This document shows, piece after piece, positions 9,092-18,933 of a DNA stretch of 64,000 bases; within the stretch, counting starts at the first letter, position 1; every line of letters starts with the position of its first letter. The stretch comes from Flavobacterium potami (GTDB taxonomy: Bacteria > Bacteroidota > Bacteroidia > Flavobacteriales > Flavobacteriaceae): assembly GCF_020026915.1 (NCBI RefSeq), contig NZ_JAINUY010000005.1, positions 370,142 through 434,141 on the forward strand, in the 5' to 3' direction. The notes under the pieces are model-generated. The model ran no database searches and was not told the DNA's origin. It saw nothing but the letters and a program-made list of their open reading frames with translations. The position numbers were made by a program, and so were the translations under genes.

Positions 9092-9409
9092 TTACAATAA
9101 AGCGTCTAAACTATCTGCGTAGGCTTGTTTCGGAGCTACTCCTACTTGTTTTCCTACTACTTCACCATTTTGAAACACCAAAACGGTTGGTATGTTACGC
9201 ACACCATATTTTGCAGCAAATTCTTGGTTAGCATCTACATCTACTTTACCAACAACTACTTTACCAGCGTACTCTTCGCTCAATTGGTCAATGATTGGAC
9301 CAACCATTCTACAAGGACCACACCATGCTGCCCAAAAGTCTACCATTACTGGTTTATCTGATTTTAAAACTACTTCATCAAAAGTAGCATCTGTTATTGC
9401 TAATGCCAT
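9092..9409 (-). CDS. trxA: Thioredoxin
   Basis: A complete 105-residue thioredoxin with no signal peptide, so it is cytoplasmic. The active site is WCGPC (Cys30, Cys33), preceded by VDFWAAW, and the conserved cis-proline region is NIPTVLVF. It reduces protein disulfides using electrons from thioredoxin reductase. Length matches the bacterial family. It stands alone between a repeat-filled gap and the divergent AsmA-like gene, with its own terminator-like hairpin downstream. Confidence 0.97.
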   Translation of the reverse strand: MALAITDATFDEVVLKSDKPVMVDFWAAWCGPCRMVGPIIDQLSEEYAGKVVVGKVDVDANQEFAAKYGVRNIPTVLVFQNGEVVGKQVGVAPKQAYADSLDALL

Positions 9410-9653
9410 AATATATTAAGATTAAAATTAGGTCTGAAATATTTAACTTTCAAACTACAGTACAAATTTAAAAATTTAAAATAAATCAAACACCATTACT
9501 AAATTAGTTTTCATTATAAATGTATTGTCATTAATTATCAACTGTATAGAGGGTTTCATTTGTTTGAAATTACAACTTATTCTACTGAAAACCAACCCAA
9601 TAATATGTTAATCTTTTTTGTAGTATCTTTAATACTCCAAAAATTTGATTCAA

Positions 9654-12125
9654 ATGCCACAAACTTTACTTCAAATAAAAACCTTTCTTCAATCTCATTC
9701 TTTTAAAAAGTATGCCAGACGTTTTGGCTTTTTCATTCTCGGATTAATCGGAATTCTTTTAATTGCCTGCAGCGCTTTATCGGTTTATTTCAATCAGAAT
9801 AAAAAAGAAATTATTGCAAAAGTCAATCATAAAATCAACGAAAACATAAATGGTAAATTTCATATAACCGACTTTCATTATAAGTTTTTGACTGGTTTTC
9901 CGAATTTTACTTTGGCTTTAAAAGAAGTTGAAATCAAAGACAATCAATGGGCAAGTCACAAACATACTTTGTTGAAAGCAAAAGAAATCGAAGCACGTTT
10001 GAACATTTGGAGTTTATTGCAAAAGGAAATCAATATTCATAAAATATTAATCAACGACGCTCAGATTTACATTTATAAAGCCGAAAACGGATATTCGAAC
10101 GTCAATATCTTTAAATCGAAAAAGAAGAAAACGCCAAGCCATAACGAAAAACCAGAAACAACAATTGATTATGTCAACCTCAACAATGTTCATGTAATTA
10201 TTGACAATCATTTAGGTCACAAATTATTCGATTTTGATGTAGCCAATTTAGAATCGAAAGTGGATTATGAAGATGATAATTGGCAGACGAATTTGTATTT
10301 GAAAACCAAAATAAACAGTCTGGCATTTAATACCGTTCACGGAAGTTTTGCCAAAGAAAAAGTGCTGGAAGGAAATTTTGACATTTCGTATGCCGAAGCA
10401 CATCAAAAAATAAATATTAAAACGCAGAAGTTAAAAATCGGTTCTGATGTTTTTGATATTACGGCTTTCTTTAATATCGGAAAAACCAATTCGCTATTCG
10501 GAATCAATATTGGAACGGATATTTTATGGCGAAATGCTTCTAATTTATTGTCTGGAAATATTAGTACCAAACTCAATCAGTTTGATTTAAAAAAACCGAT
10601 TAAAGTCAACTGCGATATAAAAGGCGATTTGAATGTAGAAGGCGATCCGAAAATCGTGGTTCAGGCCGATATCAGAAATAACGAATTGACCATTCCTGAC
10701 GGTTTGTTTACTAATTGCTCTTTCAAAGGAATTTTTACCAATAATTTCAAACCCCAAAATGGGTTCAACGATCCGAATTCGGCTATTATTTTGACCAATT
10801 TTAAGGCCGATTATGAAAATATTCCCCTGACAATTGCACAAGCGACAATCAATAATCTCGAAAAACCAATTGCGACTGGAATTGTAACTTCTGATTTTGA
10901 CATTTCAAAACTCAACGGAATGATGAATGAAAAAATCCTTCATTTTGAAAGCGGTCATGCCAAAGCCAACTTGAAATTTCAGTTTGATATTGTCGATTTG
11001 TACATCAACAAACCTCGTGTTTTAGGTGGCGTTGACATCGAGGATGCTACGTTCGATTATCTTCCGAAAAATATTCGTGCTGAAAAAACGGCGGTACAAT
11101 TATCGTTTACAGAACAAGCGCTTTACATCAAAAAAATTGCTTACAAACACAAAAAGAACATCATTCGTATCGACGGAAAAATCGATAATTTCCTGAATCT
11201 CTATTACGACGCACCCGAAAAAATGGTGGTAGATTGGAATATTTACTGCCCGAATATTGATGTAAAACAGTTTTTAGGTGTTTTAAAAAATTCGCCTTCT
11301 CAAAAAATGGCTCAAAAGAAATCCGCTAAAAAGAATGTCAATTTTACCAATCAGTTGAAATCGGTTATTGAGAAATGTACGGCCGTGGTTAATCTAAAAG
11401 CAGACAAAATCACGTACGGTTCGCTGACCGCAACCAATACCAAAGCCACTTTGCAAATGCTCAATTCCAAACTCTTGCTTAAAAATGGAACGTTACAAAC
11501 TTCTGGAGGAAACATTACCTTTAATGGCGCGATTCAGCCCAGCGGAAACCATTATATTTTTAGTTCTACGGCACACGTAAACCGAGTAGATATTGCAAGC
11601 TTTTTGAAGTCTTTCAATAACTTCGGAATCAAGTCTTTTAGTCCGAAAAACATTCGCGGGCGCTTGAGCAGTAACGCCAATGTTACTGGCTTAATGAGCA
11701 GCAAAGGCGATTTGATTGTCAATTCGATGCGAGGAAAATTAGATTTTAATGTCAACCAAGGTGCGTTGTTAAACTTCGAACCGATTATGAAAGTCGGTAA
11801 ATTTGCTTTTCCGCTTCGTGATGTCGAGAATATTACGTTCAGCGATTTATCGGGTTCGCTGAATCTCCGCGGCGAACAAGTCGACATTAACAAACTCACC
11901 ATAAGTTCCAGCGTCTTAAACTTCGATGTAGACGGAATCTATTCTTTCGGCCGAGGCACGAATCTCGCACTTACCGTTCCCCTAAGAAACTCAAAAAACG
12001 ATGCTAAATTGGCGACAAAAGAAGAACGTAAAGAGGTTCGAGAACGTGGTATTGTGCTGCATTTGATTGCTTATGATAATGAGGGGAAGATTAAGGTTAA
12101 GTGGGGGAAGAGGGATAAATCATAG
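9654..12125 (+). CDS. AsmA-like inner-membrane/periplasmic protein
   Basis: I choose ATG 9654 (823 residues) over an in-frame TTG nine bases upstream. An N-terminal membrane anchor at about residues 20-45 is followed by a large periplasmic domain rich in amphipathic beta strands, as in AsmA/TamB-type proteins, with an AsmA-like C-terminal region in the last 250 residues. AsmA-type proteins are thought to form lipid-conducting bridges or to affect outer-membrane biogenesis. The length is larger than E. coli AsmA (about 617) but usual for Bacteroidota homologues. It is a single gene followed by a hairpin terminator. The family call is good; the exact role is inferred. Confidence 0.8.
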   Translation: MPQTLLQIKTFLQSHSFKKYARRFGFFILGLIGILLIACSALSVYFNQNKKEIIAKVNHKINENINGKFHITDFHYKFLTGFPNFTLALKEVEIKDNQWASHKHTLLKAKEIEARLNIWSLLQKEINIHKILINDAQIYIYKAENGYSNVNIFKSKKKKTPSHNEKPETTIDYVNLNNVHVIIDNHLGHKLFDFDVANLESKVDYEDDNWQTNLYLKTKINSLAFNTVHGSFAKEKVLEGNFDISYAEAHQKINIKTQKLKIGSDVFDITAFFNIGKTNSLFGINIGTDILWRNASNLLSGNISTKLNQFDLKKPIKVNCDIKGDLNVEGDPKIVVQADIRNNELTIPDGLFTNCSFKGIFTNNFKPQNGFNDPNSAIILTNFKADYENIPLTIAQATINNLEKPIATGIVTSDFDISKLNGMMNEKILHFESGHAKANLKFQFDIVDLYINKPRVLGGVDIEDATFDYLPKNIRAEKTAVQLSFTEQALYIKKIAYKHKKNIIRIDGKIDNFLNLYYDAPEKMVVDWNIYCPNIDVKQFLGVLKNSPSQKMAQKKSAKKNVNFTNQLKSVIEKCTAVVNLKADKITYGSLTATNTKATLQMLNSKLLLKNGTLQTSGGNITFNGAIQPSGNHYIFSSTAHVNRVDIASFLKSFNNFGIKSFSPKNIRGRLSSNANVTGLMSSKGDLIVNSMRGKLDFNVNQGALLNFEPIMKVGKFAFPLRDVENITFSDLSGSLNLRGEQVDINKLTISSSVLNFDVDGIYSFGRGTNLALTVPLRNSKNDAKLATKEERKEVRERGIVLHLIAYDNEGKIKVKWGKRDKS

Positions 12126-12150
12126 TTTAAAAGATATTTTTTAATTATAG

Positions 12151-12187
12151 AAAACGTCAATTAGGAATGGTTGGCGTTTTTTGTTTT
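12151..12187 (+). terminator. Terminator after AsmA-like gene
   Basis: AAAACGTCAA (12151-12160) pairs with TTGGCGTTTT (12171-12180, one G-U pair), followed by a T-rich run. Confidence 0.65.
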
Positions 12188-12274
12188 TAAATGAGGCCAA
12201 TTGTAAGCGGTTCATTTTAACTTACTAAATTACATTTGATTAATCGTAAAGTGTAAAACTCATCTGTCAACAAA

Positions 12275-12742
12275 ATGAAATATTTAGCAGAAATAATTTT
12301 CGGAAAAGAGCAAGTAAGAAAGTTTCATAAAAATCAACCTTTAAATGATTTTGAAAAAATAATTAATTTAAAGAAATACAATTTTGAATCCCGTGAAGAA
12401 AGAAATGCATTTTATAAAGGAATTGGAGAAGCAATGGGTTGGCTTGACTTTGAAATTATTAAGGAATTTGAAGAAAAAATCACCGAAGAAAAAGAAGACG
12501 AAGATAAATTTGATTATTGGTTATTCATAGAAAAATATTACCCAAATTACTCGCATTGTGATAGTGTTTTACTAAGTGATATATTGACTAGAAAACTTGT
12601 TGGAGAAGAAATTTGTGAACAAGACGAAGAATATATAAAAAATTGGAATATAAGGAATGAATTGTTTGAGGTAGACAAGGAATTGCTTTGCAAGGCTTTT
12701 GAAAATTATTTCAATACTGCATATCCTGAAAATTTTTCGTAG
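12275..12742 (+). CDS. Hypothetical acidic helical protein
   Basis: This 155-residue protein is predicted cytoplasmic: it has no signal peptide or membrane segment. It is rich in Glu, Lys and aromatic residues and looks largely alpha-helical, with a strongly acidic block near residues 65-80 (EEKITEEKEDEDK). I recognise no domain. A possible -7 box (TACATTTG, 12231-12238) lies 36 bases before the ATG. It converges with the nuclease-helicase gene, sharing a hairpin between them, and has a similarly AT-rich accessory look. Function unknown; it may be an orphan cargo gene of the same island. Confidence 0.7.
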   Translation: MKYLAEIIFGKEQVRKFHKNQPLNDFEKIINLKKYNFESREERNAFYKGIGEAMGWLDFEIIKEFEEKITEEKEDEDKFDYWLFIEKYYPNYSHCDSVLLSDILTRKLVGEEICEQDEEYIKNWNIRNELFEVDKELLCKAFENYFNTAYPENFS

Positions 12743-12755
12743 ATAAAATTGTTTG

Positions 12756-12789
12756 TAAACTGCCTTAAAACATAATTTGAGGCAGTTTA
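12756..12789. terminator. Convergent terminator hairpin
   Basis: TAAACTGCC (12756-12764) pairs with GGCAGTTTA (12781-12789) between two convergent genes. It could serve both, although the T tracts are short. Confidence 0.5.
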
Positions 12790-12812
12790 TAAAAGCTGAA
12801 TTCAATAAAAAT

Positions 12813-14792
12813 TTATATCTCTTCTATTCCTAATGCTTTAAATAATTCAAAAGTTCCATTATACATAAATTCTGGTCTTGTAACATCTTCATTATTTCCA
12901 TGAGGAATATAAACAATCATTCCTTGTCTTGCTCTGGTCAATAAAACACGGTAAGAATTAATCAGATAATTTTCTATTTCAGGCTTCATAATATTTTTCC
13001 AGCTTGTTCCGGTGAATTTTCGATAATTCCATTCATTATTATCATAAAACAAATCTCCATCCCAAGCAACACAAGCCCAATCTAATTCTAATCCCTGAAT
13101 GTCAAATTCTGTAGCAACCTCTTCTAAAAAGCATGAAGATCTAATATCATCTTTATGATTTAGAAACCAGATTGGAGCCTTAATTTTAGCTTTGACATTT
13201 AATCCAAATGGTCTTAAGCGTATTCCACCAGATGATGCAATTATTCCAATTCGTTCAGAACCTTTAGCCGATTCTCTTAACCACTTTCTTGCCTTATCTA
13301 AGTCACGAGTAATTTTAATTGGATAATTTTCTTCAATTTCATTTTTATAAATATTTATGGCATTCTCAAAATTATTATAAATTACCTCTTCGATAAAATT
13401 TGACAGTTGCTCACTTCTAAAAGATCTCAAGGATACTGATAAGTGTAATCCTTTTCTCTCTTTAGAATTAACCTTCTTAAGGATGTTTCCAATGTTCTCG
13501 TCTTTAATATAATTTCTATCTTTCAAAATTTGTGGCGAATAAAAGATACTCCAATCTTTAAATTTATTTTCAAAAGGTCTTATCCATTCTTCTAATCCAG
13601 CTTCTCCAGTATTTATTTCCTGTCCTCCACCAATTAAACAAACTATTGTACACCAATCCCGATGTCTATTCATAACTTCAATAAGAAATTCAGGTTCGGA
13701 TGTATTAAAATTAGATTGAAGATTTTTCTTTTTCATAAAAGCAGTTGCTTTTTCCTTTGTCCAAGCCCTCTGAGCTTCATCAAAAATAGTCACCTTTTCA
13801 AAGGGAGCATTCAGATTATTTAATGAAGCATCTCTAAAATGATGAATATTTTGTATAAATGATTTAACATCTGACAATGCTGCTTTTTTGGTTGTATTAA
13901 TTCCCTTATTTTTATCAGATTTTACTTTATCTCTGGCTAATGCCTCTCGCAAAACATCAACTAATGGTCCGTTTCCCGAAAGAAAAACAGCATGTTCTTC
14001 TTTCTCATAATCAGAACGAAGATTTGCAATATTCAATCCGGCTAAAGTTTTTCCAGCTCCAGGAACTCCAGTTATAAAACAAATTGATTTTTTTTTATAT
14101 TTTTTTGAACAATCAATAATATCATTAATACATTGTGAAGTCTTAGACAGATCATCGTCTCCTGCTTCATATTTTGTAATATCTTCTACTTTATGATTAT
14201 TATATAATGCTGTCGCCGCTTCGATAATAGTTGGAGTTGGTTTATATATTGAGTTTTCCCATTCCTCCCAATCAATTTTATCAAATTGATCGAAATTTTG
14301 CAATGTTTTTTCAATAACTTCAGATAAATTATTTTCATTTGCGAAAATAGTCTCATATAAATTATCTATAGAATTTGTATAAATATTTTCAATACTTTTT
14401 CCCTTATCTACAACTAAAATGGGAACAATAATTTTATTATGACTTCTCTCATGAAAATTATTTAAATCTAACCCATAATCAAAAGCCTGTTCTATTGCAT
14501 GTTTATCGTATTTTTTGGAACCAATTTTAAATTCAATAACAAAAATACAATTGCTAATAATTAATATATTATCAACTCTTTTTCCCATTCTGGGAATGGT
14601 AAATTCAAAATAAATTTTGCCTGTAAAATTTGCAAGTCCTTTCTTTAAAATTGGTATTTGAGATAGCCATGCATTCGTTTGTTGCCTTTTTAATTCACTA
14701 TGAAGATCACTTTTAACTATTGTGCCACAAATGCTATCATTATCTTTAGTAATGAATTCACTTATCAAACTAGAATAATAAAATCTATTCAT
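12813..14792 (-). CDS. PD-(D/E)XK nuclease - DUF2075 (Schlafen group 3-like) helicase fusion
   Basis: I start this at ATG 14792 (659 residues), embedded in the end of the upstream regulator (8-base overlap), rather than at the longer frame. N-terminal residues 20-130 look like a PD-(D/E)XK nuclease: Asp74, then Glu87-x-Lys89, then a QxxxY element at 102-106. A superfamily 1 helicase of the DUF2075 type follows: Walker A GVPGAGKT 242-249, DEAQ box 338-341, a GGGQEINTGE motif near 388-397, and motif VI around 612-630 (SYRVLLTRARQG). All key residues are present, so it should be active. Nuclease-helicase fusions of this class commonly act on invading nucleic acid. The defence role here is inferred, not shown. 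Confidence 0.85.
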   Translation of the reverse strand: MNRFYYSSLISEFITKDNDSICGTIVKSDLHSELKRQQTNAWLSQIPILKKGLANFTGKIYFEFTIPRMGKRVDNILIISNCIFVIEFKIGSKKYDKHAIEQAFDYGLDLNNFHERSHNKIIVPILVVDKGKSIENIYTNSIDNLYETIFANENNLSEVIEKTLQNFDQFDKIDWEEWENSIYKPTPTIIEAATALYNNHKVEDITKYEAGDDDLSKTSQCINDIIDCSKKYKKKSICFITGVPGAGKTLAGLNIANLRSDYEKEEHAVFLSGNGPLVDVLREALARDKVKSDKNKGINTTKKAALSDVKSFIQNIHHFRDASLNNLNAPFEKVTIFDEAQRAWTKEKATAFMKKKNLQSNFNTSEPEFLIEVMNRHRDWCTIVCLIGGGQEINTGEAGLEEWIRPFENKFKDWSIFYSPQILKDRNYIKDENIGNILKKVNSKERKGLHLSVSLRSFRSEQLSNFIEEVIYNNFENAINIYKNEIEENYPIKITRDLDKARKWLRESAKGSERIGIIASSGGIRLRPFGLNVKAKIKAPIWFLNHKDDIRSSCFLEEVATEFDIQGLELDWACVAWDGDLFYDNNEWNYRKFTGTSWKNIMKPEIENYLINSYRVLLTRARQGMIVYIPHGNNEDVTRPEFMYNGTFELFKALGIEEI

Positions 14793-14991
14793 CGAAAAGA
14801 TCTTTAATTTTAACATTCAGAGCTTTTGCCAATCTCTCTACAACTTCAATAGAAACGTTTCTTTCACCTTTTTCAATTGTTGGTAAATATGTTCTATCAA
14901 TCTCCGCTAAATTTGCAAGCTTTTCTTGCGATAAACCTTTAAGTTTTCTTAGCTCTTTAATTTTGAGTCCGAATCTTTGTTTAATATCCAT
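14785..14991 (-). CDS. XRE-family transcriptional regulator
   Basis: A 68-residue single-domain helix-turn-helix protein. Residues 7-65 fit the XRE/Cro fold, with GLSQEKLANLAEIDRTYLPTIE-type recognition helices (given here in part) and the GERNVSIEVVERLAKAL signature. It closely resembles controller proteins of restriction-modification systems. It lies directly upstream of, and overlaps by 8 bases, the nuclease-helicase, so it probably times or represses the expression of that enzyme. Half-sites GACT (15014-15017) and AGTC (15036-15039, 15048-15051) upstream are possible operator pieces, but this is weak. Confidence 0.85.
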   Translation of the reverse strand: MDIKQRFGLKIKELRKLKGLSQEKLANLAEIDRTYLPTIEKGERNVSIEVVERLAKALNVKIKDLFDE

Positions 14992-15162
14992 ACTAACAAA
15001 AGTTGGAAAATGTGGACTTTAAAACAACGGAGTATAGTCGGCTTTTTAGTCGATGTATAAATAAAAACTTAGTTTGAATTACATTTAAGAAATTATTATT
15101 TTTTATTTTTTTTCAAGGAAAAATAAATTTGTAAAAGATTTCATAATATTTCCTTAACTCAC

Positions 15163-15193
15163 TTGGCTTTCTCTTTAAAAATAAATAAGTTTG
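15163..15193 (+). promoter_or_regulatory. Bacteroidota-type promoter of the hibernation factor gene
   Basis: TTGG at 15163-15166 and TAAGTTTG at 15186-15193 fit the TTG-N19-TAnnTTTG pattern used by the Bacteroidota primary sigma factor. The ATG at 15221 is 27 bases on. Confidence 0.55.
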
Positions 15194-15220
15194 AGAATGA
15201 ATCATTAAATATTATCCGTT

Positions 15221-15535
15221 ATGAAAGTACAAATCAACACCGACAAAAACATTGAAGGAAGCGCAAGATTAGAAAGTTATTTTTCTGGAGAAATAGAAAA
15301 AAGCTTGAATCGATTTGAAGATAAAATTACCCGTGTAGAAATTCACTTTGGAGATGAAAATGGGGAAAAATTCAGCTTGCATGACAAAAAATGTGTGATT
15401 GAAGTCCGTCCTGTAAAATTACAAGCTATAACCGTTACAGAACACGCCGAAACTCTTGAAAAAGCTTTCAGTGGCGCATTGGCTAAAGTCAAAAAATCGT
15501 TGACTACCACTTTCGAGAAAATAAAAGCTCATTAA
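15221..15535 (+). CDS. HPF/RaiA-family ribosome hibernation factor (short form)
   Basis: A complete 104-residue protein with the sigma-54 modulation/S30AE fold: the beta-alpha-beta pattern, the central VEIHFGDENG strand-loop, and the CVIEVRP and long C-terminal helix. Short HPF/RaiA proteins bind the ribosomal A/P site region and silence or protect ribosomes in stationary phase. It lacks the C-terminal dimerisation domain of long HPF. It is monocistronic, with a recognisable promoter upstream. The family is clear; whether it behaves like HPF or YfiA/RaiA cannot be told. Confidence 0.88.
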   Translation: MKVQINTDKNIEGSARLESYFSGEIEKSLNRFEDKITRVEIHFGDENGEKFSLHDKKCVIEVRPVKLQAITVTEHAETLEKAFSGALAKVKKSLTTTFEKIKAH

Positions 15536-15542
15536 TTATATA

Positions 15543-15640
15543 AAGTTGCAAAGTAACAAAGTGACAAAGATTCTAAGTTTTCTTGGAACCTTTGTCACTT
15601 TTCTTTTTCATCACTTTGTTACTTTGTCACTTTGTTACTT
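15543..15640. repeat. Intergenic inverted repeat, family D (CAAAGTGACAAAG)
   Basis: AAGTAACAAAGTGACAAAG is answered by CTTTGTTACTTTGTCACTTT downstream, giving a long imperfect stem. Related sequence occurs at 16376-16456 and 57365-57450. Confidence 0.75.
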
Positions 15641-15642
15641 TT

Positions 15643-16290
15643 CTAAGATTTTGGCAACGGAGCTCCAACAGCAATATCGCAACGATGTCCTGGTTTTCCG
15701 TGTGGCGGATTCATTCCGTCTGCTACCGCAGTTTCTGTTTCTGTACTCAACAAGGCCGGAACTGGATTGGATGCTGGCGGAGGTGTAACGGTGAAATTCT
15801 GTGTAACGTTGCCGCTTTGTACTGCATTCGAGGTGGCTGCTGTTGTTTTTGCAGGCGCAGAATTTAAAGGTGCCCCAACCGCAATATCACAACGGTGACC
15901 TGGCTGTCCATGAGGCGGATTCATTCCTTTTGCTGTTTTAACAGGAGTTGTAGTCGTCGTAGTTACCACTTGTTGTTGCTGACCTTGATTTACCTGTACC
16001 GTTTGTCCTTGTTGTGTCGGAGCCGAATTTAATGGCGCTCCAACCGCAATATCACAACGGTGTCCTGGTTGCCCGTGTGCAGGATTCAATCCTTTAGTAT
16101 CTCCTAATACCGTGTTCGGATTTGTAGTAGGATTTTGCACTACCGGCGCAGCAGTTTTTGTGGTATCTTTTGCAAGTCCTAATCTTACTAATTCTGATGT
16201 TGCAGTGCTTTCCTGTGGCTCTAATTCCTTTTTACAGGAAATAAAAACCAAAGAAGTTATAGCTATTGAAAGGAGTATTTTTGTATTCAT
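15643..16290 (-). CDS. Lipoprotein with three HGQPGHRCDI-type repeats
   Basis: This 215-residue protein has a lipoprotein signal ending LVFISC (Cys19). The mature chain is low-complexity linker (Thr, Gln, Pro, Val) carrying three near-identical blocks at residues about 67-91, 122-146 and 192-212. Each block has the core NPPHGQPGHRCDIAVGAPL with one Cys and two His. The same motif is, to my memory, scattered through hypothetical proteins of flavobacteria, without a known role. The conserved His/Cys suggests metal or heme binding, but no CxxCH motif is present. The start ATG (16290) sits just before the signal peptide. No partner gene is obvious nearby. Confidence 0.8.
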   Translation of the reverse strand: MNTKILLSIAITSLVFISCKKELEPQESTATSELVRLGLAKDTTKTAAPVVQNPTTNPNTVLGDTKGLNPAHGQPGHRCDIAVGAPLNSAPTQQGQTVQVNQGQQQQVVTTTTTTPVKTAKGMNPPHGQPGHRCDIAVGAPLNSAPAKTTAATSNAVQSGNVTQNFTVTPPPASNPVPALLSTETETAVADGMNPPHGKPGHRCDIAVGAPLPKS

Positions 16291-16375
16291 TGGGGCAATA
16301 TTTTAAAATCTCTCAAATATACTTGTTTTTTGGTGATTTCACCATATAAGTAATATTAAGATAATTATTTGATAA

Positions 16376-16456
16376 GGTGCAAAGGGACAAAGCTACAAAG
16401 GAACAGAGTGGCTAAGAATCTTAAAATAAAACTTTGCGTCCTCGTGCCTTTGTAAC
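16376..16456. repeat. Intergenic repeat, family D, degenerate copy
   Basis: GGTGCAAAGGGACAAAGC is answered by GCGTCCTCGTGCCTTTGT. Weaker than the copies at 15543 and 57365. Confidence 0.5.
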
Positions 16457-16537
16457 AATACTGTGCTTTCTTTAATTTCCTTGAATAACTTATATACTTC
16501 AAAAAATTAATACCTTTAAACTCAAATAATTTTACTC

Positions 16538-17026
16538 ATGAAAAAAATACTTTTACTTCTTCTATTCGTTGCTTCTTTCGCAAATGCACAAGCAGACAAA
16601 AACAAAATCAACCAAACTTTAGACGCTTGGCACAAAGCAGCGGCCGACGTAAAATTTGATGCATATTTTAATGCCTTAAATACAGATGCGATTTACATCG
16701 GAACAGACGCAACCGAAAACTGGACCAAAAAAGAATTTCAGGTTTGGGCAAAACCCTATTTCGATAAAGGAACAACATGGAATTTCAAAGCCTTAGAGCG
16801 TCACATCTTTTTTGACAAATCAGGAAAAATTGCTTGGTTTGATGAATTACTAGATACTCAAATGAAAATCTGTCGTGGTTCTGGTGTTTTGGTAAAAGTG
16901 GGTAACGAATGGAAAATTCAACATTATGTTTTATCCATGACTGTTCCAAATGATGAAGTTGATGCCGTAACCAAATTAAAAGCTCCTATTGAAGACGCTT
17001 TAATAGCAAAGCTTCAAAAGAAATAA
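16538..17026 (+). CDS. Exported NTF2-like (SnoaL/DUF4440-type) protein
   Basis: This 162-residue protein has a signal peptide (about residues 1-17, cleavage after ANA) and an NTF2-like fold: an N-terminal helix with LDAWHKAAADVKFDAYFNAL, the strand FYIGTDA-like element, and C-terminal strands KVGNEWKIQHYVLS. Such proteins bind small ligands or have weak hydrolase/isomerase activity. The specific ligand cannot be predicted. It is a single gene ending before a strong terminator and the amt gene. Confidence 0.78.
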   Translation: MKKILLLLLFVASFANAQADKNKINQTLDAWHKAAADVKFDAYFNALNTDAIYIGTDATENWTKKEFQVWAKPYFDKGTTWNFKALERHIFFDKSGKIAWFDELLDTQMKICRGSGVLVKVGNEWKIQHYVLSMTVPNDEVDAVTKLKAPIEDALIAKLQKK

Positions 17027-17064
17027 AACATTTCTCCTATTTCTTTTTATAAACATAACTTTTT

Positions 17065-17130
17065 AAGCACCTTAAAAACCGAATTGATAAATTAATTTTA
17101 ATAAATTCGGCAAAAACGGTGCTTTTTTGT
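17065..17130 (+). terminator. Nested hairpin terminator before amt
   Basis: AAGCACC (17065-17071) pairs with GGTGCTT (17118-17124), with CCGAATT (17079-17085) pairing with AATTCGG (17104-17110) inside. A run of T follows. Confidence 0.65.
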
Positions 17131-17243
17131 AACTTTAAAATAAGATACTATCAAAAAAACATGGTGTAATTTAAAATATCAATCAAAATTACACACGCAC
17201 CTCTATTTTATCAGCCTTTAAAACGAGAATATTTATTTTTTTT

Positions 17244-17251
17244 TAACTTTG
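17244..17251 (+). promoter_or_regulatory. -7 box of amt promoter
   Basis: TAACTTTG fits TAnnTTTG, 38 bases before the amt ATG. No good -33 TTG is visible, so this is tentative. Confidence 0.4.
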
Positions 17252-17289
17252 ACCCCAAAAAAAATAGGGTTAAACAAAGTATTTTAAAA

Positions 17290-18672
<1,383 letters not shown>

Positions 18673-18682
18673 TTTTTAGTTT

Positions 18683-18858
18683 GCCACGAATTACACAAAT
18701 TTTCGCGAATTATTTTTTACACATAGCTCCGATTTGTATATCATAATATTTATGTCGCGAAGAAATTTGTGAAAATTTGTGCAATTTGCGGTTAAAAATA
18801 TTTTTCTCCGCCACCAATTCAAGAATTATTTTAAAAATAAAATTCGTGAATTCGTGGC
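18683..18858. repeat. Intergenic inverted repeat, family A
   Basis: Opens GCCACGAATTACACAAATTTT and closes GTGAATTCGTGGC, with internal copies of the same words on both strands. It occupies most of the 261-base gap between amt and trmB. Confidence 0.8.
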
Positions 18859-18907
18859 GGAAAAACTTTTAAACACAATTCCGCTACTTTCATTCGTTTA
18901 TATTCCT

Positions 18908-18915
18908 TAATTTTG
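18908..18915 (+). promoter_or_regulatory. -7 box of trmB; decides the start codon
   Basis: TAATTTTG matches TAnnTTTG. The in-frame TTG at 18913 falls inside this box, so it cannot be the start if the box is used; this supports GTG 18934. Confidence 0.5.
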
Positions 18916-18933
18916 CCGAAAATTTTTGTACAA

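Noticed and set aside
15543..15640. Repeated words that might be a CRISPR array
   Set aside because: The repeats are inverted, short, irregularly spaced and without unique spacers of constant length; no cas gene is nearby.
15546..15867. Two open frames (80 and 94 codons) on the plus strand opposite the HGQPGHRCDI lipoprotein
   Set aside because: They are antisense to a clear lipoprotein with repeats, include palindromic repeat sequence, and have no ribosome site or plausible protein features.
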